The notes beneath the pieces are model-generated. The model saw only the letters and a program-made list of their open reading frames with translations, had not been told where the DNA came from and made no database searches. The position numbers and the translations under genes are program-made. A stretch of 64,000 nt of DNA from JdFR-22 sp964534325 (lineage in GTDB: Archaea; Halobacteriota; Archaeoglobi; Archaeoglobales; Archaeoglobaceae): NCBI GenBank assembly GCA_964534325.1, contig CAZHOR010000001.1, positions 262,289 to 326,288 of the forward strand, given 5' to 3'. Shown here one piece after another: positions 50,230 to 60,103 of this stretch; positions within the stretch are counted from its first letter, which is position 1, and each line of letters starts with the position of its first letter.

Positions 50230-51681
50230 TCATTTAAGCCATTTCACTCCTGCAATTTCCGCCAGGTCCTTATTCATGGATACCAGATCGCTGGCGTTCA
50301 GTTTATTCACGTTGTCCTTGCCCACTGCTCTGGCAAAGTCTGCCATTTCTTCGGTGGATACGGTTAGGAAGTTGGATAGTTTCCTGATGCCTTCTTCTAT
50401 ATCGAGCTGCTTCATCAGGTCGGGCTGGTGTGTGGTGATTCCTGTGGGGCATAATCCGGTGTGGCAGACCCTGTGTTGCTCGCAGTTGATGGCTATTAAG
50501 GCAGCTGTCCCGATGTAAACGGCGTCCGCTCCCAGCGCAAGGCACTTGGCAAAATCGGCAGAGCTTCTTAACCCTCCTCCAGCGATGAGAGAGACCTTAT
50601 CCTTGAGTCCTTTCTCCAGTAAGTAGTTGTATGCTCTGGGCAGGGCTGAAAGTATGGGTATGCCCATATTCTCTCTGATGTGGGAGGTTGTTGCTCCCGT
50701 GCCTCCACCGAACCCGTCAAGGGCTATATAATCGACATTAGCGTCCACTAAACCCTCAATATCCTCTTCAACGTTCCCGCAGCCTATCTTGGCACCTATT
50801 GGCCCATCATTGATGGTCCGCAGCCATTCAACCTTCTCCTTCAACTGTTGGGGGTTATTTATGTCCGGGTGGTGTGCAGGAGAATACGCCGCCTCACCCT
50901 TTTTCAAGCCCCTTACCCTGGCTATATCGTCGGTCATTTTATCTGCAGGGAGATAGCTGCCCTTTCCGGGGTAGGCTCCCTGTCCAAACCTGATCTCTAC
51001 TGCGGCAACTCTGGAGAGCATGCTGCCCTCGTCAATTCCGAACCTGCCCGTAGCGTACTGGCCTATCATATAGTCAGATGCTTCCAGCTCTTCTTCAATT
51101 ATCCCACCTTCTCCGGAGTTGAAGCCGGTCTTCAGTTTCAACGCTGTCCGGGAAACAACCATTCTGACGTTCCTAGAAACCGATCCATAACTCATCCCTG
51201 AAATGATAATTGGTGATTGTAAATTCAAAGGTCTCTCTGACTGGGGTCCAATGGATACCTCAGTTTTCACCTCGTCTTCCTTGTTCAAGGGGATCTTTGC
51301 TACCTGAGCAGGGATGAAGTGAAGGTCATTAAAAGAGAAGGGCAATTTCTTTAAAGAGCCCATGGGCCTCACAATGCTTTTTCCGGAGCTGGCAGAATCT
51401 TTAATATCCACTACACCCTGGTAGAACTGGTCTTCCTCCCCGGACCTCTGTTTGCGCATTACGATACGGCTTTCACCCACCTCGTCTTTATTGCAATAAT
51501 ATAAGCCAGAGAGATCGTTTTCAGTATACACAGGACAATAGCCGCAGATACAGCCCTTTACCTCTACATCGCAACTGCTTTTCCCTGTGGCACAAAAAAG
51601 GACTCCTCCACACTCCTGGGGATAGCTTGGACATCCTGTACATATACACTTTTTTCTGTTTTCTTCAGAATCCCTAACCAT
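50230..51681 (-). CDS. FMN-binding glutamate synthase-family protein with DUF2769 N-terminus
   Basis: A 483-residue protein. The first 70 residues are Cys-rich (CICTGCPSYPQECGGVLFC, CICGYCPVYTENDLSGLYYC), matching DUF2769. The rest is the glutamate synthase FMN barrel: GMSYGSVSRNVRM, GEGGIIEEEL, GRFGIDEGSM, RFGQGAYPGKGSYLPADK, ALDGFGGGTGA, and a terminal Cys set (CEQHRVCHTGLCPTGIT). It lacks an adjacent amidotransferase, so it may use ammonia directly or be an unrelated FMN oxidoreductase. It is a paralogue of 22700-24226. Confidence 0.88.
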   Translation of the reverse strand: MVRDSEENRKKCICTGCPSYPQECGGVLFCATGKSSCDVEVKGCICGYCPVYTENDLSGLYYCNKDEVGESRIVMRKQRSGEEDQFYQGVVDIKDSASSGKSIVRPMGSLKKLPFSFNDLHFIPAQVAKIPLNKEDEVKTEVSIGPQSERPLNLQSPIIISGMSYGSVSRNVRMVVSRTALKLKTGFNSGEGGIIEEELEASDYMIGQYATGRFGIDEGSMLSRVAAVEIRFGQGAYPGKGSYLPADKMTDDIARVRGLKKGEAAYSPAHHPDINNPQQLKEKVEWLRTINDGPIGAKIGCGNVEEDIEGLVDANVDYIALDGFGGGTGATTSHIRENMGIPILSALPRAYNYLLEKGLKDKVSLIAGGGLRSSADFAKCLALGADAVYIGTAALIAINCEQHRVCHTGLCPTGITTHQPDLMKQLDIEEGIRKLSNFLTVSTEEMADFARAVGKDNVNKLNASDLVSMNKDLAEIAGVKWLK

Positions 51682-51940
51682 ATCCCTAACCCGGTATAAT
51701 TTTTTGTTTATTGCAAAATCAGTCTCTTATAATTCTTTTTATTACTAATAAGTTAATGTTTTTACATGTGGCCGTATGTTAAATGGTAGGGCTTATGTAA
51801 AACGTTAATCATTGAGGCTGGGTTCCAAAAAAAGTTGGTGAAATCAGTTTGTTTATGGATATGATCGGTCACAAGAGCTTTTCTAAGTAGCTTATTGGAT
51901 TATACGAAACACTTAAACCTAAATATGCTTTCATGAGAGT
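51682..51940. other. Divergent intergenic region
   Basis: 259 nt between the divergent glutamate synthase paralogue and the UPF0182 gene. A TATA-like CCTAAATATGC at about 51918 puts the UPF0182 start close to ATG 51941, suggesting a leaderless transcript. No RNA gene seen. Confidence 0.35.
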
Positions 51941-54598
51941 ATGGACAATGAGATCGAGATTTCTCCCAGCGACAAAAAAGTCATTCTGGCTCTGGTCACT
52001 CTTATACTGGCCATCATCTTCATCAGCACTTTTATTAATCTCTATACTGAGTACCTGTGGTTCAGTTCTCTGAACCTGGGTGACTACTTCGTCAAAATAA
52101 TGTTTTACAGGCTGGAATTATTTGGTATAGCTTTCGTCATTTCAGCGGCCATACTGGTTCTGAACAGGTTTTTTATGCAGAGTGCCGGCAAAGAGTTCCT
52201 GGGGGAGGCTTTTAAGGTCCCCGTATGGATCTTCATCCTTCTGGCCCTCTTAATTGCTTATGTTCTTTCTGTCAGGTGGATGGACCTGGTATTCTTTTTG
52301 CATGGGCAGTCCTTCAACATGCAGGACCCCATCTTCAACATGGATGTGTCCTTCTACGTGTTCAAGCTCCCCTTCATTAAAGATATGATGAATATAGTCC
52401 TTACAACCATAATCTTCTGTATAATAGTTTCAGTTATCTATTACGGCTTCATATTCAGGTGGGTAACGAGCTGGGATGAGTTGAGGGGAGTGTTTCCCTT
52501 CAGGGGTTATCTACACGTCTCAATCCTCCTTTCAGTTATCATGATCCTGGTGGGAGGTTATCTTTTCCTTTACAGGTTTGAATTGCTGGGTGCACAGCAC
52601 GGGGTAGTGAATGGGGCTAATTATACTGACGTGACCATAAGAATGCCTTTACTTCTTCTGCTGTCAGCTTTCTCTCTTATAATGGCAGTTCTGTCCATCT
52701 ACTTTGGATATAAGGGTGACCTATCTCCTGTATCCCTGGTTGCAGCCACATTCGTTTTAGTCCTCTTTGTGGGTCTGGTTGTCCTGCCACTGGGGGTTCA
52801 GAAGATAAGGGTGGATCCCAATGAGCTCGCACTGGAGGAAAAGTACATTGACTACAGTATTGATTTCACTCAATTCGCCTACAGTTTGGGAGATGTTCAG
52901 GAGAATATGTACCCCATCTCTGAGAACCTCACATCCGGAGATATTGAAGAGAATAGTGGTATAATCAATAACATCCGTTTATGGGATCATCGGCCCTTGC
53001 TCTCCGTTTACAGGCAAAAACAGCAGATCAGGACGTATTACAGTATCAACGACATTGATATTGACCGGTACAATATAGATGGGGATTACACTCAGACAAT
53101 GATCGCGGCCAGAGAGCTTGACCCTTCATTACTGCAGCCCAATGCTCAGACGTGGGTAAACAAGCACCTCATATACACTCACGGATATGGGGTTATTGCG
53201 TCCCCCGTAAACAGGGTCACTGAGGAGGGGGCTCCGGAGCTTATAACCTACGATATCCCACCTAGAGGAGAGATAGAAGTAGAAAGACCGGCCATTTACT
53301 TTGGAGAAGAAACGGAAGATTATGTGATAGTCAATACCACACAAAAAGAGTTCGATTACCCTTCTGGAGACCAGAACATATTCACCACTTATCAGGGAAC
53401 CGGTGGAGTACCGATAAGCAATTATTTCCATAAACTGCTTTTCACCCTCAGATTCAGCGATATAAATCTATTGCTCACCAATTATATCACTCAGGACAGC
53501 AAGATCCTGATGCACAGGGACATAAAAGAGAGGGTTTATTCCATAGCTCCTTTCTTGACTTACGATGAGGACCCTTATGTAGCCGTAATTGATGGCAGGA
53601 CTTACTGGATAGTCGATGCATATACTATGCTGGATAGTTTTCCTTATTCGGAGAGCACAAACATGATGGGTAATGATTTGGACTACATCCGCAACTCCGT
53701 CAAGGTATTTATCGATGCTTATAATGGCTCTTTAAGGTACTACATAATAGAAGATGAGCCCGTGGTTATCACGTTGCGGAAAGCTTTTCCTGAGCTTTTC
53801 ATTTCCGGTGAGGATATGAGCAGTGAGGAGCGTAGCCATATTCGTTATCCTGTCGATCTTTTCAAGGTCCAGGCCGAAATCTATTCCACCTATCACATGA
53901 GCGACCTCCAGACATTCTATAACAGAGAGGATGTGTGGGAAATTCCCTATGAGCTTGTAGAAGATCGAAGGGTGTTGATGGAGCCTTATTATGTAATACT
54001 AACTCTGTCAGAAGGAGAACCTGAATTCATACTCATGCTTCCTTTCACACCTAAGGGGAGGGACAACATCATTTCCTGGATGGCAGCCAGATGTGACGAG
54101 AACTATGGGGAACTGATACTTTATGAGTTCTCTAAAGGCACTCTGGTTTACGGTCCCATGCAGATAGAGGCCAGAATAGACCAGGATTCCTCCATTTCTA
54201 AGACCTTCACGCTCTGGGGTCAGGTGGGCTCAAAGGTGACCAGAGGCAACTTGCTGGTCATCCCTATTGATAATTCCATAATCTATGTCGAACCGGTTTA
54301 TTTGAGGGCCGAAAATGCAGAAATTCCGGAGCTTAGAGGAGTTATTGTGGCTTACGGAAACGATTTGACCATGCAAAGAACCATCATGGATTCTATAAAT
54401 GTGGTCTTCGGAGAGGAAGTAGGAGAGGCAGAACTTCCTGTTACGGGAGACATACCATCACTGATATCCAGGTCCATCAGCCTTTACGACAGAGCTTTAG
54501 AGGAGATAAAATCAGGCAACTGGAGTGGCTTTGGTGATAAGTTGAGGGAGCTCGGAGATGTACTGGAGAGTATGAATAAGACGGTTCAACAACCATAA
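51941..54598 (+). CDS. UPF0182 family membrane protein
   Basis: An 885-residue protein with seven N-terminal transmembrane helices (about residues 12-300) and a large extracytoplasmic domain to the end. Diagnostic phrases are YTEYLWFSSLNLGDYFVKIM, NMQDPIFNMDVSFYVFKLPF, NNIRLWDHRPLLSVYRQKQQ and VNKHLIYTHGYGVIASPVN. UPF0182 is found in actinobacteria, cyanobacteria and some archaea. Function is unknown. A highly acidic surface and large ectodomain suggest envelope work. Confidence 0.92.
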   Translation: MDNEIEISPSDKKVILALVTLILAIIFISTFINLYTEYLWFSSLNLGDYFVKIMFYRLELFGIAFVISAAILVLNRFFMQSAGKEFLGEAFKVPVWIFILLALLIAYVLSVRWMDLVFFLHGQSFNMQDPIFNMDVSFYVFKLPFIKDMMNIVLTTIIFCIIVSVIYYGFIFRWVTSWDELRGVFPFRGYLHVSILLSVIMILVGGYLFLYRFELLGAQHGVVNGANYTDVTIRMPLLLLLSAFSLIMAVLSIYFGYKGDLSPVSLVAATFVLVLFVGLVVLPLGVQKIRVDPNELALEEKYIDYSIDFTQFAYSLGDVQENMYPISENLTSGDIEENSGIINNIRLWDHRPLLSVYRQKQQIRTYYSINDIDIDRYNIDGDYTQTMIAARELDPSLLQPNAQTWVNKHLIYTHGYGVIASPVNRVTEEGAPELITYDIPPRGEIEVERPAIYFGEETEDYVIVNTTQKEFDYPSGDQNIFTTYQGTGGVPISNYFHKLLFTLRFSDINLLLTNYITQDSKILMHRDIKERVYSIAPFLTYDEDPYVAVIDGRTYWIVDAYTMLDSFPYSESTNMMGNDLDYIRNSVKVFIDAYNGSLRYYIIEDEPVVITLRKAFPELFISGEDMSSEERSHIRYPVDLFKVQAEIYSTYHMSDLQTFYNREDVWEIPYELVEDRRVLMEPYYVILTLSEGEPEFILMLPFTPKGRDNIISWMAARCDENYGELILYEFSKGTLVYGPMQIEARIDQDSSISKTFTLWGQVGSKVTRGNLLVIPIDNSIIYVEPVYLRAENAEIPELRGVIVAYGNDLTMQRTIMDSINVVFGEEVGEAELPVTGDIPSLISRSISLYDRALEEIKSGNWSGFGDKLRELGDVLESMNKTVQQP

Positions 54599-54689
54599 TA
54601 CTTGGGTGCTGGGAAAACTTTTTAAGTTCCCACCTATGGGAAATAAAGTGCAATCACAATACAACCTAATTCAGTTTAAAGGTGATATA

Positions 54690-55148
54690 ATGGCTAGAAT
54701 GCATGCAAGAAAAAGAGGAAGCTCAGGATCAAAAAGAGTTTATCGGGATTCTGCCCCGGAATGGGTAGAGTTAGCCCCTGATGAAGTAGAGAAAAGGGTT
54801 CTTGAGCTCTATGAAGAGGGTAATGAGCCCAGTATGATCGGAATGGTCTTAAGGGACCGCTATGGAGTTCCTTCTGTAAAACAGGTAACCGGAAAAAAGC
54901 TGGCAGAAATCCTGAAGGAAAACAATGCTATGGTTGGACTTCCGGAGGATCTAAAATCACTGATTCAGAAGGCTCTCAATCTGAGAAGGCACGCAGAAGA
55001 ACACCATAAGGACGTCCATAATATCCGTGGAATGCAATTGACCGAAGCGAAAGTGAGAAGGCTGGCCAAATACTACAAAAAGAAAGGAGTTCTGCCTTCT
55101 GACTGGAAATACAATCCCAAGAGGCTGCAGATAGAGCTCTCCAAGTGA
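54690..55148 (+). CDS. rps15: Small ribosomal subunit protein uS15
   Basis: A 152-residue ribosomal protein of the 30S platform. Archaeal N-terminal extension MARMHARKRGSSGSKR, then VLELYEEGNEPSMIGMVLRDRYGVPSVK, HHKDVHNIRGMQLTEAKVRRL and AKYYKKKGVLPSDW. GGTGAT at 54681-54686 supports ATG 54690, not the upstream in-frame codon at 54606. A TATA-like ACTTTTTAAG lies at about 54614-54624. Confidence 0.96.
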   Translation: MARMHARKRGSSGSKRVYRDSAPEWVELAPDEVEKRVLELYEEGNEPSMIGMVLRDRYGVPSVKQVTGKKLAEILKENNAMVGLPEDLKSLIQKALNLRRHAEEHHKDVHNIRGMQLTEAKVRRLAKYYKKKGVLPSDWKYNPKRLQIELSK

Positions 55149-55479
55149 ATAGTTTCTGTTCTATCTACCATCACCCCCTATTTTGTTTTGTTTGTTTTTG
55201 TCCTGTGAACACTATTTTTAGGTCCTATCTCTTTATTCAGTGTTAATAAAAAATAGTTGGTGACCTCTCCACCCTCCTCACCCCGAAGACAGATGGTGTT
55301 ATGTGTTAAAGACTTTGAATTCTGTATAAATAATTTTCTATTTTAAAGAACTCAATACTTTGAGTTCAATTCCACACTAAATAAAGAAAAAAATTAACGG
55401 TATTAGATTATTACGTTCTTGCGTAGACTTTCATAACCTTTATTGTGCTCTATCCCCAAAACAAAAATAAAGGATGTGT
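55149..55479. other. Convergent intergenic region with terminators and a hairpin
   Basis: Between uS15 (plus) and cdc6 (minus). It starts with ATCACCCCC (55170-55178), an exact complement of the GGGGGTGAT-type ribosome binding site, followed by T-rich runs that look like the uS15 terminator. On the minus strand, a TATA-like TTATTTATACAG near 55329, then a G-rich GGTGA/TCACC hairpin (about 55260-55285) and a T6 run suggest a possible 60-nt RNA. No ORF. Confidence 0.35.
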
Positions 55480-56727
55480 TTAAGTAAATTCGAAGATGTC
55501 CAGCGATGTAACGCTCTTTATGTTCCTCTCGGCAGCATTAAGAGCTTCCAACCTGTAATCTTCCAGTAGAGTTTCTTTAACCGGTTCATTGGATACATCG
55601 AGTTTTATTTCCCTTGTCCTACCGTATCTTCCCTTAGATATGATTATTGAGTTTATTATTCCCAGCATATCCAGTTCGGATACCAGATCGCTTATCCTTC
55701 TCTGGGTAAGGACGTCAATATCCACTTTCTTGCATAGAGATTTGTAGACCGTATAGATCTCTCCCGTAGTGAACTTCTTGAATCCGGCTTCCGATAGCAG
55801 AACCATACCGAACAACAGCACCTTATTCTGTGTAGGGAGCATTCTCACTGCTTCCAGTATATGGTCCATCTCTATCTTTCTCATGGCCTTCTTCAAGTGT
55901 TCAGTAGTAATGAACTCGGAATTATCCTTCTCCGCTATCTCACCGCTCACTCTCAGCAGATCAAGCGCTTTCCTCGCATCACCATGCTCCTGAGCTGCCA
56001 GGGCCGAGCAGTAGGGAATTACTTCGCTCTGGAGCATGCCCTCATTGAATGCCAGTTCGGATCTCTGCTCCAGAATATCCTGCAGTTGCTCCGCATTATA
56101 CGGGGGGAATATCAGTTCTTCCTCGCTTAAGGAGCTGATCACCCTGGGATCAAGAAAGTTCTTGAACTTGAGGTCGTTAGATATCCCTATTATGCTGACC
56201 CTCGCATTCTTGAGGTCCGAATTGATCCTGGACAGATTATAAAGGACCTCATCCCCTTTTTTGACCAGCTTGTCTATTTCGTCCAGAACCAGTATAACGC
56301 TTTGATTCCTTCTATCAATTGATTCTCTGACCTCTTCATACACCTGATCGGTGGGCCAGCCAGTCATGGGAACGTTCTTACCAAGAGTCTTTGCCAGAGT
56401 CGCCAGGACCCTGTATTGAGTGTCTATGCGCTCGCAGTTTAGGTAATGCACATGACATATAACGTTCATCCTTCTGCTCATCGTCTCCAGCTGCTTCCCA
56501 ACATATTTGACTGTGGCAGTCTTTCCTGTTCCCGTTTTCCCGTAGATAAGGGCATTCGAGGGGGTTTCTCCTTTCAGGGCAGGAACAAGAACGGACGCCA
56601 GTCCTTCAATCTCTTTTTTCCTGTGAGGTAGCTGTTCAGGCGTATAGGAATGCCTGAGCACATCTTTGTTGCGGAAAATATTGGGAGACGCTAGTATATC
56701 CTCAAATATATTGCTTCCATCCTCCAT
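55480..56727 (-). CDS. cdc6: Orc1/Cdc6 replication initiator
   Basis: A 415-residue AAA+ initiator that binds origins and helps load MCM. Walker A is LIYGKTGTGKTATVKYVG, Walker B is VILVLDEIDKLVKKGD, sensor 1 is SIIGISNDLKFKNFL, and sensor 2 lies in EHGDARKALDLLRV. A C-terminal winged helix (about residues 310-400) contacts DNA. It is the last gene of the minus-strand block here. The region upstream (56728-57016) has a CTAAGA/TCTTAG hairpin at 56777-56792 and an AT-rich tract but no convincing origin-recognition repeats. Confidence 0.94.
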   Translation of the reverse strand: MEDGSNIFEDILASPNIFRNKDVLRHSYTPEQLPHRKKEIEGLASVLVPALKGETPSNALIYGKTGTGKTATVKYVGKQLETMSRRMNVICHVHYLNCERIDTQYRVLATLAKTLGKNVPMTGWPTDQVYEEVRESIDRRNQSVILVLDEIDKLVKKGDEVLYNLSRINSDLKNARVSIIGISNDLKFKNFLDPRVISSLSEEELIFPPYNAEQLQDILEQRSELAFNEGMLQSEVIPYCSALAAQEHGDARKALDLLRVSGEIAEKDNSEFITTEHLKKAMRKIEMDHILEAVRMLPTQNKVLLFGMVLLSEAGFKKFTTGEIYTVYKSLCKKVDIDVLTQRRISDLVSELDMLGIINSIIISKGRYGRTREIKLDVSNEPVKETLLEDYRLEALNAAERNIKSVTSLDIFEFT

Positions 56728-57016
56728 AACACCACCTGTCTTAAATATACTACTTTTACAAATTACCGCCGGTTGCCTAAGACAACTCTTAGTAAAAACT
56801 CCCCCTTTAAGAACTTTACCATTAAACCAATTTTATTAAGGTATTGGACTATTGAGCGGAGTAACTGATTTTATTTAATTATCCTATATTTTTGTGAATT
56901 AGGATTAGCCTCAAATCTATTTAACAATTATAACGGCCCTTGATTTCATGTGGAGATAGCTTATATAAATCATTCTGGATTTAAAAACCTTCTTCATGGT
57001 TTTAAAGGGTTTATAG

Positions 57017-58615
57017 CTATTTAAAAGTGAAATAATCAATCAATTCCTGTGGTACATCATTTTGAAGCTCTTCAAGGCTCTCGTAGGGTCTTTTTGAGAT
57101 AATGTTCCATGCCCTTTTTCTCCCCATCCCCGGAATACTCTCAATCTGGCGGACTTCTGCCGTATTGACATCCACAGGATGCTTTACTCCCGTGATGGAC
57201 CTCTCTCCATGACCAGTGACCCTCACATCAACGAACTCGTTCCTTTCATAAGAGCCCACCACCCCCACAAGGAGAGGGTAGGTGGCCATTTGCCTTGCAA
57301 AGGTAATATTACCTTTTTGCAGCTCACATCGTAGATCAGTAAGCTTCCTCCCTACTGGGACCGTCTTTTTCAGTATTTGTTTATCCACTTCCTTCCTCAC
57401 CCTCTTCTTGAAGGAATTAAAGTGCTTCTCATTTACTTTTGAGCCGTGCCTGGCAAGGGAAGAGCCCTCCAGCAACTTGACCTGCCTGATATTCACTCTT
57501 CTCAACAAAAGACCATGGTCCAAAACCTGTTGAAGAAACCGCATGTTCTTTTCGTAGGTCTCCTTGGTTTCTCCCCACAATCCTGCCACGAAATTCAGTC
57601 CCGGAAGGAAGTACGGGAGGCCATTATACCCTACAGACGATCCGAAACGGTTTATTAGTTTTATAGCATCCAGTGCTTCCTGGGGAGAGACAGCAAGATT
57701 GTTCTTCTCCACAACCTTTTCGTCAGCAGTTTCCACGCCCATTGCAGCAACGTTTCCCGGGGTCTGGTAGATAATGATGGTCTTTATTACCTTCTTGCTT
57801 TCCTCGGGGTGAGCAGCTATAGTTTTGGGGTTGAGGTTATCGAAGTGAAGGGTTTTAATTTTAGGGCACCGCCTCCAGATCTCTCTGTGGAAGGAGAGCA
57901 TGAAATCCGGGTCCGGTTTGGGTACCTCGTAACTGAAGTCTCCCATATAAGTGAAGAAGTCCGTCTGCTTCCCTATCCTGAAATACCTGGCTCCGTAAGA
58001 GTAAAGGGCCTCAAATTCGTTCAGAACATTTACCGGGTCCCGCATCTGCCTCTGCGGTTCTCCATGGGTTCTCTCCATGCAGAAGGAGCATTTCCCCCAA
58101 TAACAGCCCCTGTATGTCTCCATCTCGCAGATGACGTAGGGGAATTCCGGGTGTCTTTCAACTATCTCTGCACCTTCAATGGCGGATCTGGAGAGGTCGA
58201 ACGGCGTATCGGTATTAAAGTACCGGGATAGATAGTGGTGGAGGTGTTTTTCGAACGGGAAGGGGAGAACGTCGAAGTTCCTCAAACCCTTTTTTTCCAG
58301 CTCGAGGGCGATGGGCCCCACAATCACTTTTTGAGGTCCTTCAGGCAAGAACCTGATCTCTTCAAAGCTCAAAGGCCTCGCATTCAAATACTTGCCAGGA
58401 ACAATGGCTCCAGCGATGACAATGATCAAATCGAGTTCATCCAACTTCCGCATGAGGTAGGCATCGCTTCTCAATTTATCGGCTGTGATGTAGTGGGCAT
58501 CGTAGCCCAACACCTTGAGCATCCCCAGGATGTATCGGGGATAAGGAGAAATGAATGGGGGGACGCCCAAGCAAGATGGTTCATCCACATAACCATCCAG
58601 AATAGCGATTTTCAT
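57017..58615 (-). CDS. Radical SAM protein with B12-like N-terminal domain and C-terminal helix-hairpin-helix
   Basis: A 532-residue protein. The N-terminal region (MKIAILDGYVDEPSCLGVPP, ILGMLKVLGYDAHYITADKL) looks like a cobalamin-binding fold. The cluster motif near residue 175 is CYWGKCSFC (C-x4-C-x2-C) rather than the classic C-x3-C-x2-C. The TIM barrel follows (GVETADEKVVEKNNLAVS). The last 70 residues carry a helix-hairpin-helix (VRQIESIPGMGRKRAWNIIS), which binds nucleic acid. It may modify RNA or DNA. It begins 21 nt after the nucleotidyltransferase gene in the artA operon. Confidence 0.78.
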   Translation of the reverse strand: MKIAILDGYVDEPSCLGVPPFISPYPRYILGMLKVLGYDAHYITADKLRSDAYLMRKLDELDLIIVIAGAIVPGKYLNARPLSFEEIRFLPEGPQKVIVGPIALELEKKGLRNFDVLPFPFEKHLHHYLSRYFNTDTPFDLSRSAIEGAEIVERHPEFPYVICEMETYRGCYWGKCSFCMERTHGEPQRQMRDPVNVLNEFEALYSYGARYFRIGKQTDFFTYMGDFSYEVPKPDPDFMLSFHREIWRRCPKIKTLHFDNLNPKTIAAHPEESKKVIKTIIIYQTPGNVAAMGVETADEKVVEKNNLAVSPQEALDAIKLINRFGSSVGYNGLPYFLPGLNFVAGLWGETKETYEKNMRFLQQVLDHGLLLRRVNIRQVKLLEGSSLARHGSKVNEKHFNSFKKRVRKEVDKQILKKTVPVGRKLTDLRCELQKGNITFARQMATYPLLVGVVGSYERNEFVDVRVTGHGERSITGVKHPVDVNTAEVRQIESIPGMGRKRAWNIISKRPYESLEELQNDVPQELIDYFTFK

Positions 58616-58636
58616 TTCTGTGAGGGCTGTGAGGGT

Positions 58637-59665
58637 TCAACCTCTCTGGATCTTCGCATGTTCCCCTATTATTGACCTGTTGAGCTCCAGATTCCTTATC
58701 TCGCACTCTTCATCCAGAATGCCTCTCCACACCTTCACCTTTCTCAGCACCACGTTATTGAATACAACTGTGTCGCTTACATCAGAATTATCGATCACGC
58801 AGTTCCTGCCTATACAGGCGAAAGGCCCGATTATTGACCTGCCGGTGATCTCCGTTCCACTGTCAATAGTTACAGGAGAGATTATCTTCACCTGACCGTC
58901 AATTTTAGCCTCATCAGCTATATTCTCCTCCATGAAGATCTTAAAAGCATCCAGATAGGAATCAGGATTTCCTACATCATACCAGTTCCCTTCAGAGAAG
59001 GAATAGCCGTTGACCTCAATGTTCTGGGACAGCCAGCTGAGAAAATCCCCAAGGTTATCGCTCTTAATATTTTCCTTTAAGTAATCCTGGAGCATGGAGA
59101 TGGTTTTCTTGGGGAAGATATAGATGCCCACCCCCACCAGAGTGGATTTGGGTTTTTCCGGCTTTTCCTGGAAGTCCACTACTCTTTCTCCTTCCAACTC
59201 CGCCACACCATACCTTCTGGCCAGTTCTTTGCTGCCCACGTCATATAATGCAGTGACGGCTATCCTGTCATCTCCGCTCCTATCCTTATTAACCTCTCTA
59301 TAGTAATCCATCAAGCCATCAAGCTGAAATGAGAATAGATTGTCACCGGCAACGACCAGCACATCGTCATTTATGGTCTTGACAACCTCATTCAAAGCCC
59401 TGACCGCTCCCAGCTTTTCCTCCTGGTTCTGGGTTTCCTCCACCAGAATATCAACTTCAGAATCTTTAGTCGCTGCCCAGTCCTTGAAATCGCTCTCGAA
59501 TCTTCTGTTGGTAGATACGATCACCGGGATATTGAATTTAGCTATTTTATCATAAACGTGGTCTATAATCTTCTCTCTCCCTATGGGGAGGAGTGGTTTG
59601 GATTTTGTTTTGGTGATGGGCCATAATCTGGTTGCGTAACCACCCGCCATTATCACAGCTTTCAT
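58637..59665 (-). CDS. Sugar-nucleotide transferase, RmlA/GlmU-like with beta-helix tail
   Basis: A 342-residue enzyme. The signature is MAGGYATRLWPITKTKSKPLLPIG, with VVAGDNLFSF and DFQEKPEKPKS, and NWYDVGNPDSYLDAF at the active-site edge. The C-terminal 80 residues are a left-handed beta-helix (ISPVTIDSGTEITGRSIIGP). It makes an NDP-sugar (glucose- or mannose-type) for surface polymers. In the operon with archaetidylserine and archaeosortase genes, an envelope role is likely. Confidence 0.88.
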   Translation of the reverse strand: MKAVIMAGGYATRLWPITKTKSKPLLPIGREKIIDHVYDKIAKFNIPVIVSTNRRFESDFKDWAATKDSEVDILVEETQNQEEKLGAVRALNEVVKTINDDVLVVAGDNLFSFQLDGLMDYYREVNKDRSGDDRIAVTALYDVGSKELARRYGVAELEGERVVDFQEKPEKPKSTLVGVGIYIFPKKTISMLQDYLKENIKSDNLGDFLSWLSQNIEVNGYSFSEGNWYDVGNPDSYLDAFKIFMEENIADEAKIDGQVKIISPVTIDSGTEITGRSIIGPFACIGRNCVIDNSDVSDTVVFNNVVLRKVKVWRGILDEECEIRNLELNRSIIGEHAKIQRG

Positions 59666-59764
59666 AAAGTTTACTTCTATGTTAGTGATTTAAATTTAAT
59701 TGAGAGGAAAACAGCTGCCAGACACCCTCCAATCCCCTATTTGGTCTAATGCCATTTACCCTTT

Positions 59765-60103
59765 TCACTCACTCTTGATCTCCATGAGAGGATATCTCAG
59801 GCTTTCATCCCATCTTAAGGCAGCAACTACCTGTGAGCTTCCCACTTCTACTTTTACTTCTACATTAAGGTGTCTTCCGCTCAAACTGGTATAACCCAAT
59901 TCGGAGAGGTCCTGGGACAGTCTTTCCCTATCTATATTCACCTCTACACCGGTGACGTAGGGCTGGAGACTTACACAGCTCTCAATGGCTTTTTCCACCA
60001 CGTCAGCGTTATGGAGACTGAGAGGAGTCCCTGTGAACTGGTGGAAAACTGCTCCCAGCTTTATCCCTGCTTCAAATAGGGCTTTTTCCTTCTCTCTATC
60101 CAT
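59765..60103 (-). CDS. mptD: Dihydroneopterin aldolase, archaeal MptD type
   Basis: A 112-residue protein of the DUF372 family: EKALFEAGIKLGAVFHQFTGTPLS at the N-terminus and SCVSLQPYVTGVEVNIDRE in the middle, with LSGRHLNVEVKVEV. MptD acts in tetrahydromethanopterin synthesis in archaea and cuts dihydroneopterin to 6-hydroxymethyl-dihydropterin. It overlaps pssA by 43 nt, which is unusually long but Met1 is the only plausible start. Confidence 0.75.
   Translation of the reverse strand: MDREKEKALFEAGIKLGAVFHQFTGTPLSLHNADVVEKAIESCVSLQPYVTGVEVNIDRERLSQDLSELGYTSLSGRHLNVEVKVEVGSSQVVAALRWDESLRYPLMEIKSE

Noticed and set aside
56728..57016. Replication origin next to cdc6
   Set aside because: AT-rich with small inverted repeats and a CCCCC tract, but no repeated origin-recognition boxes are visible.
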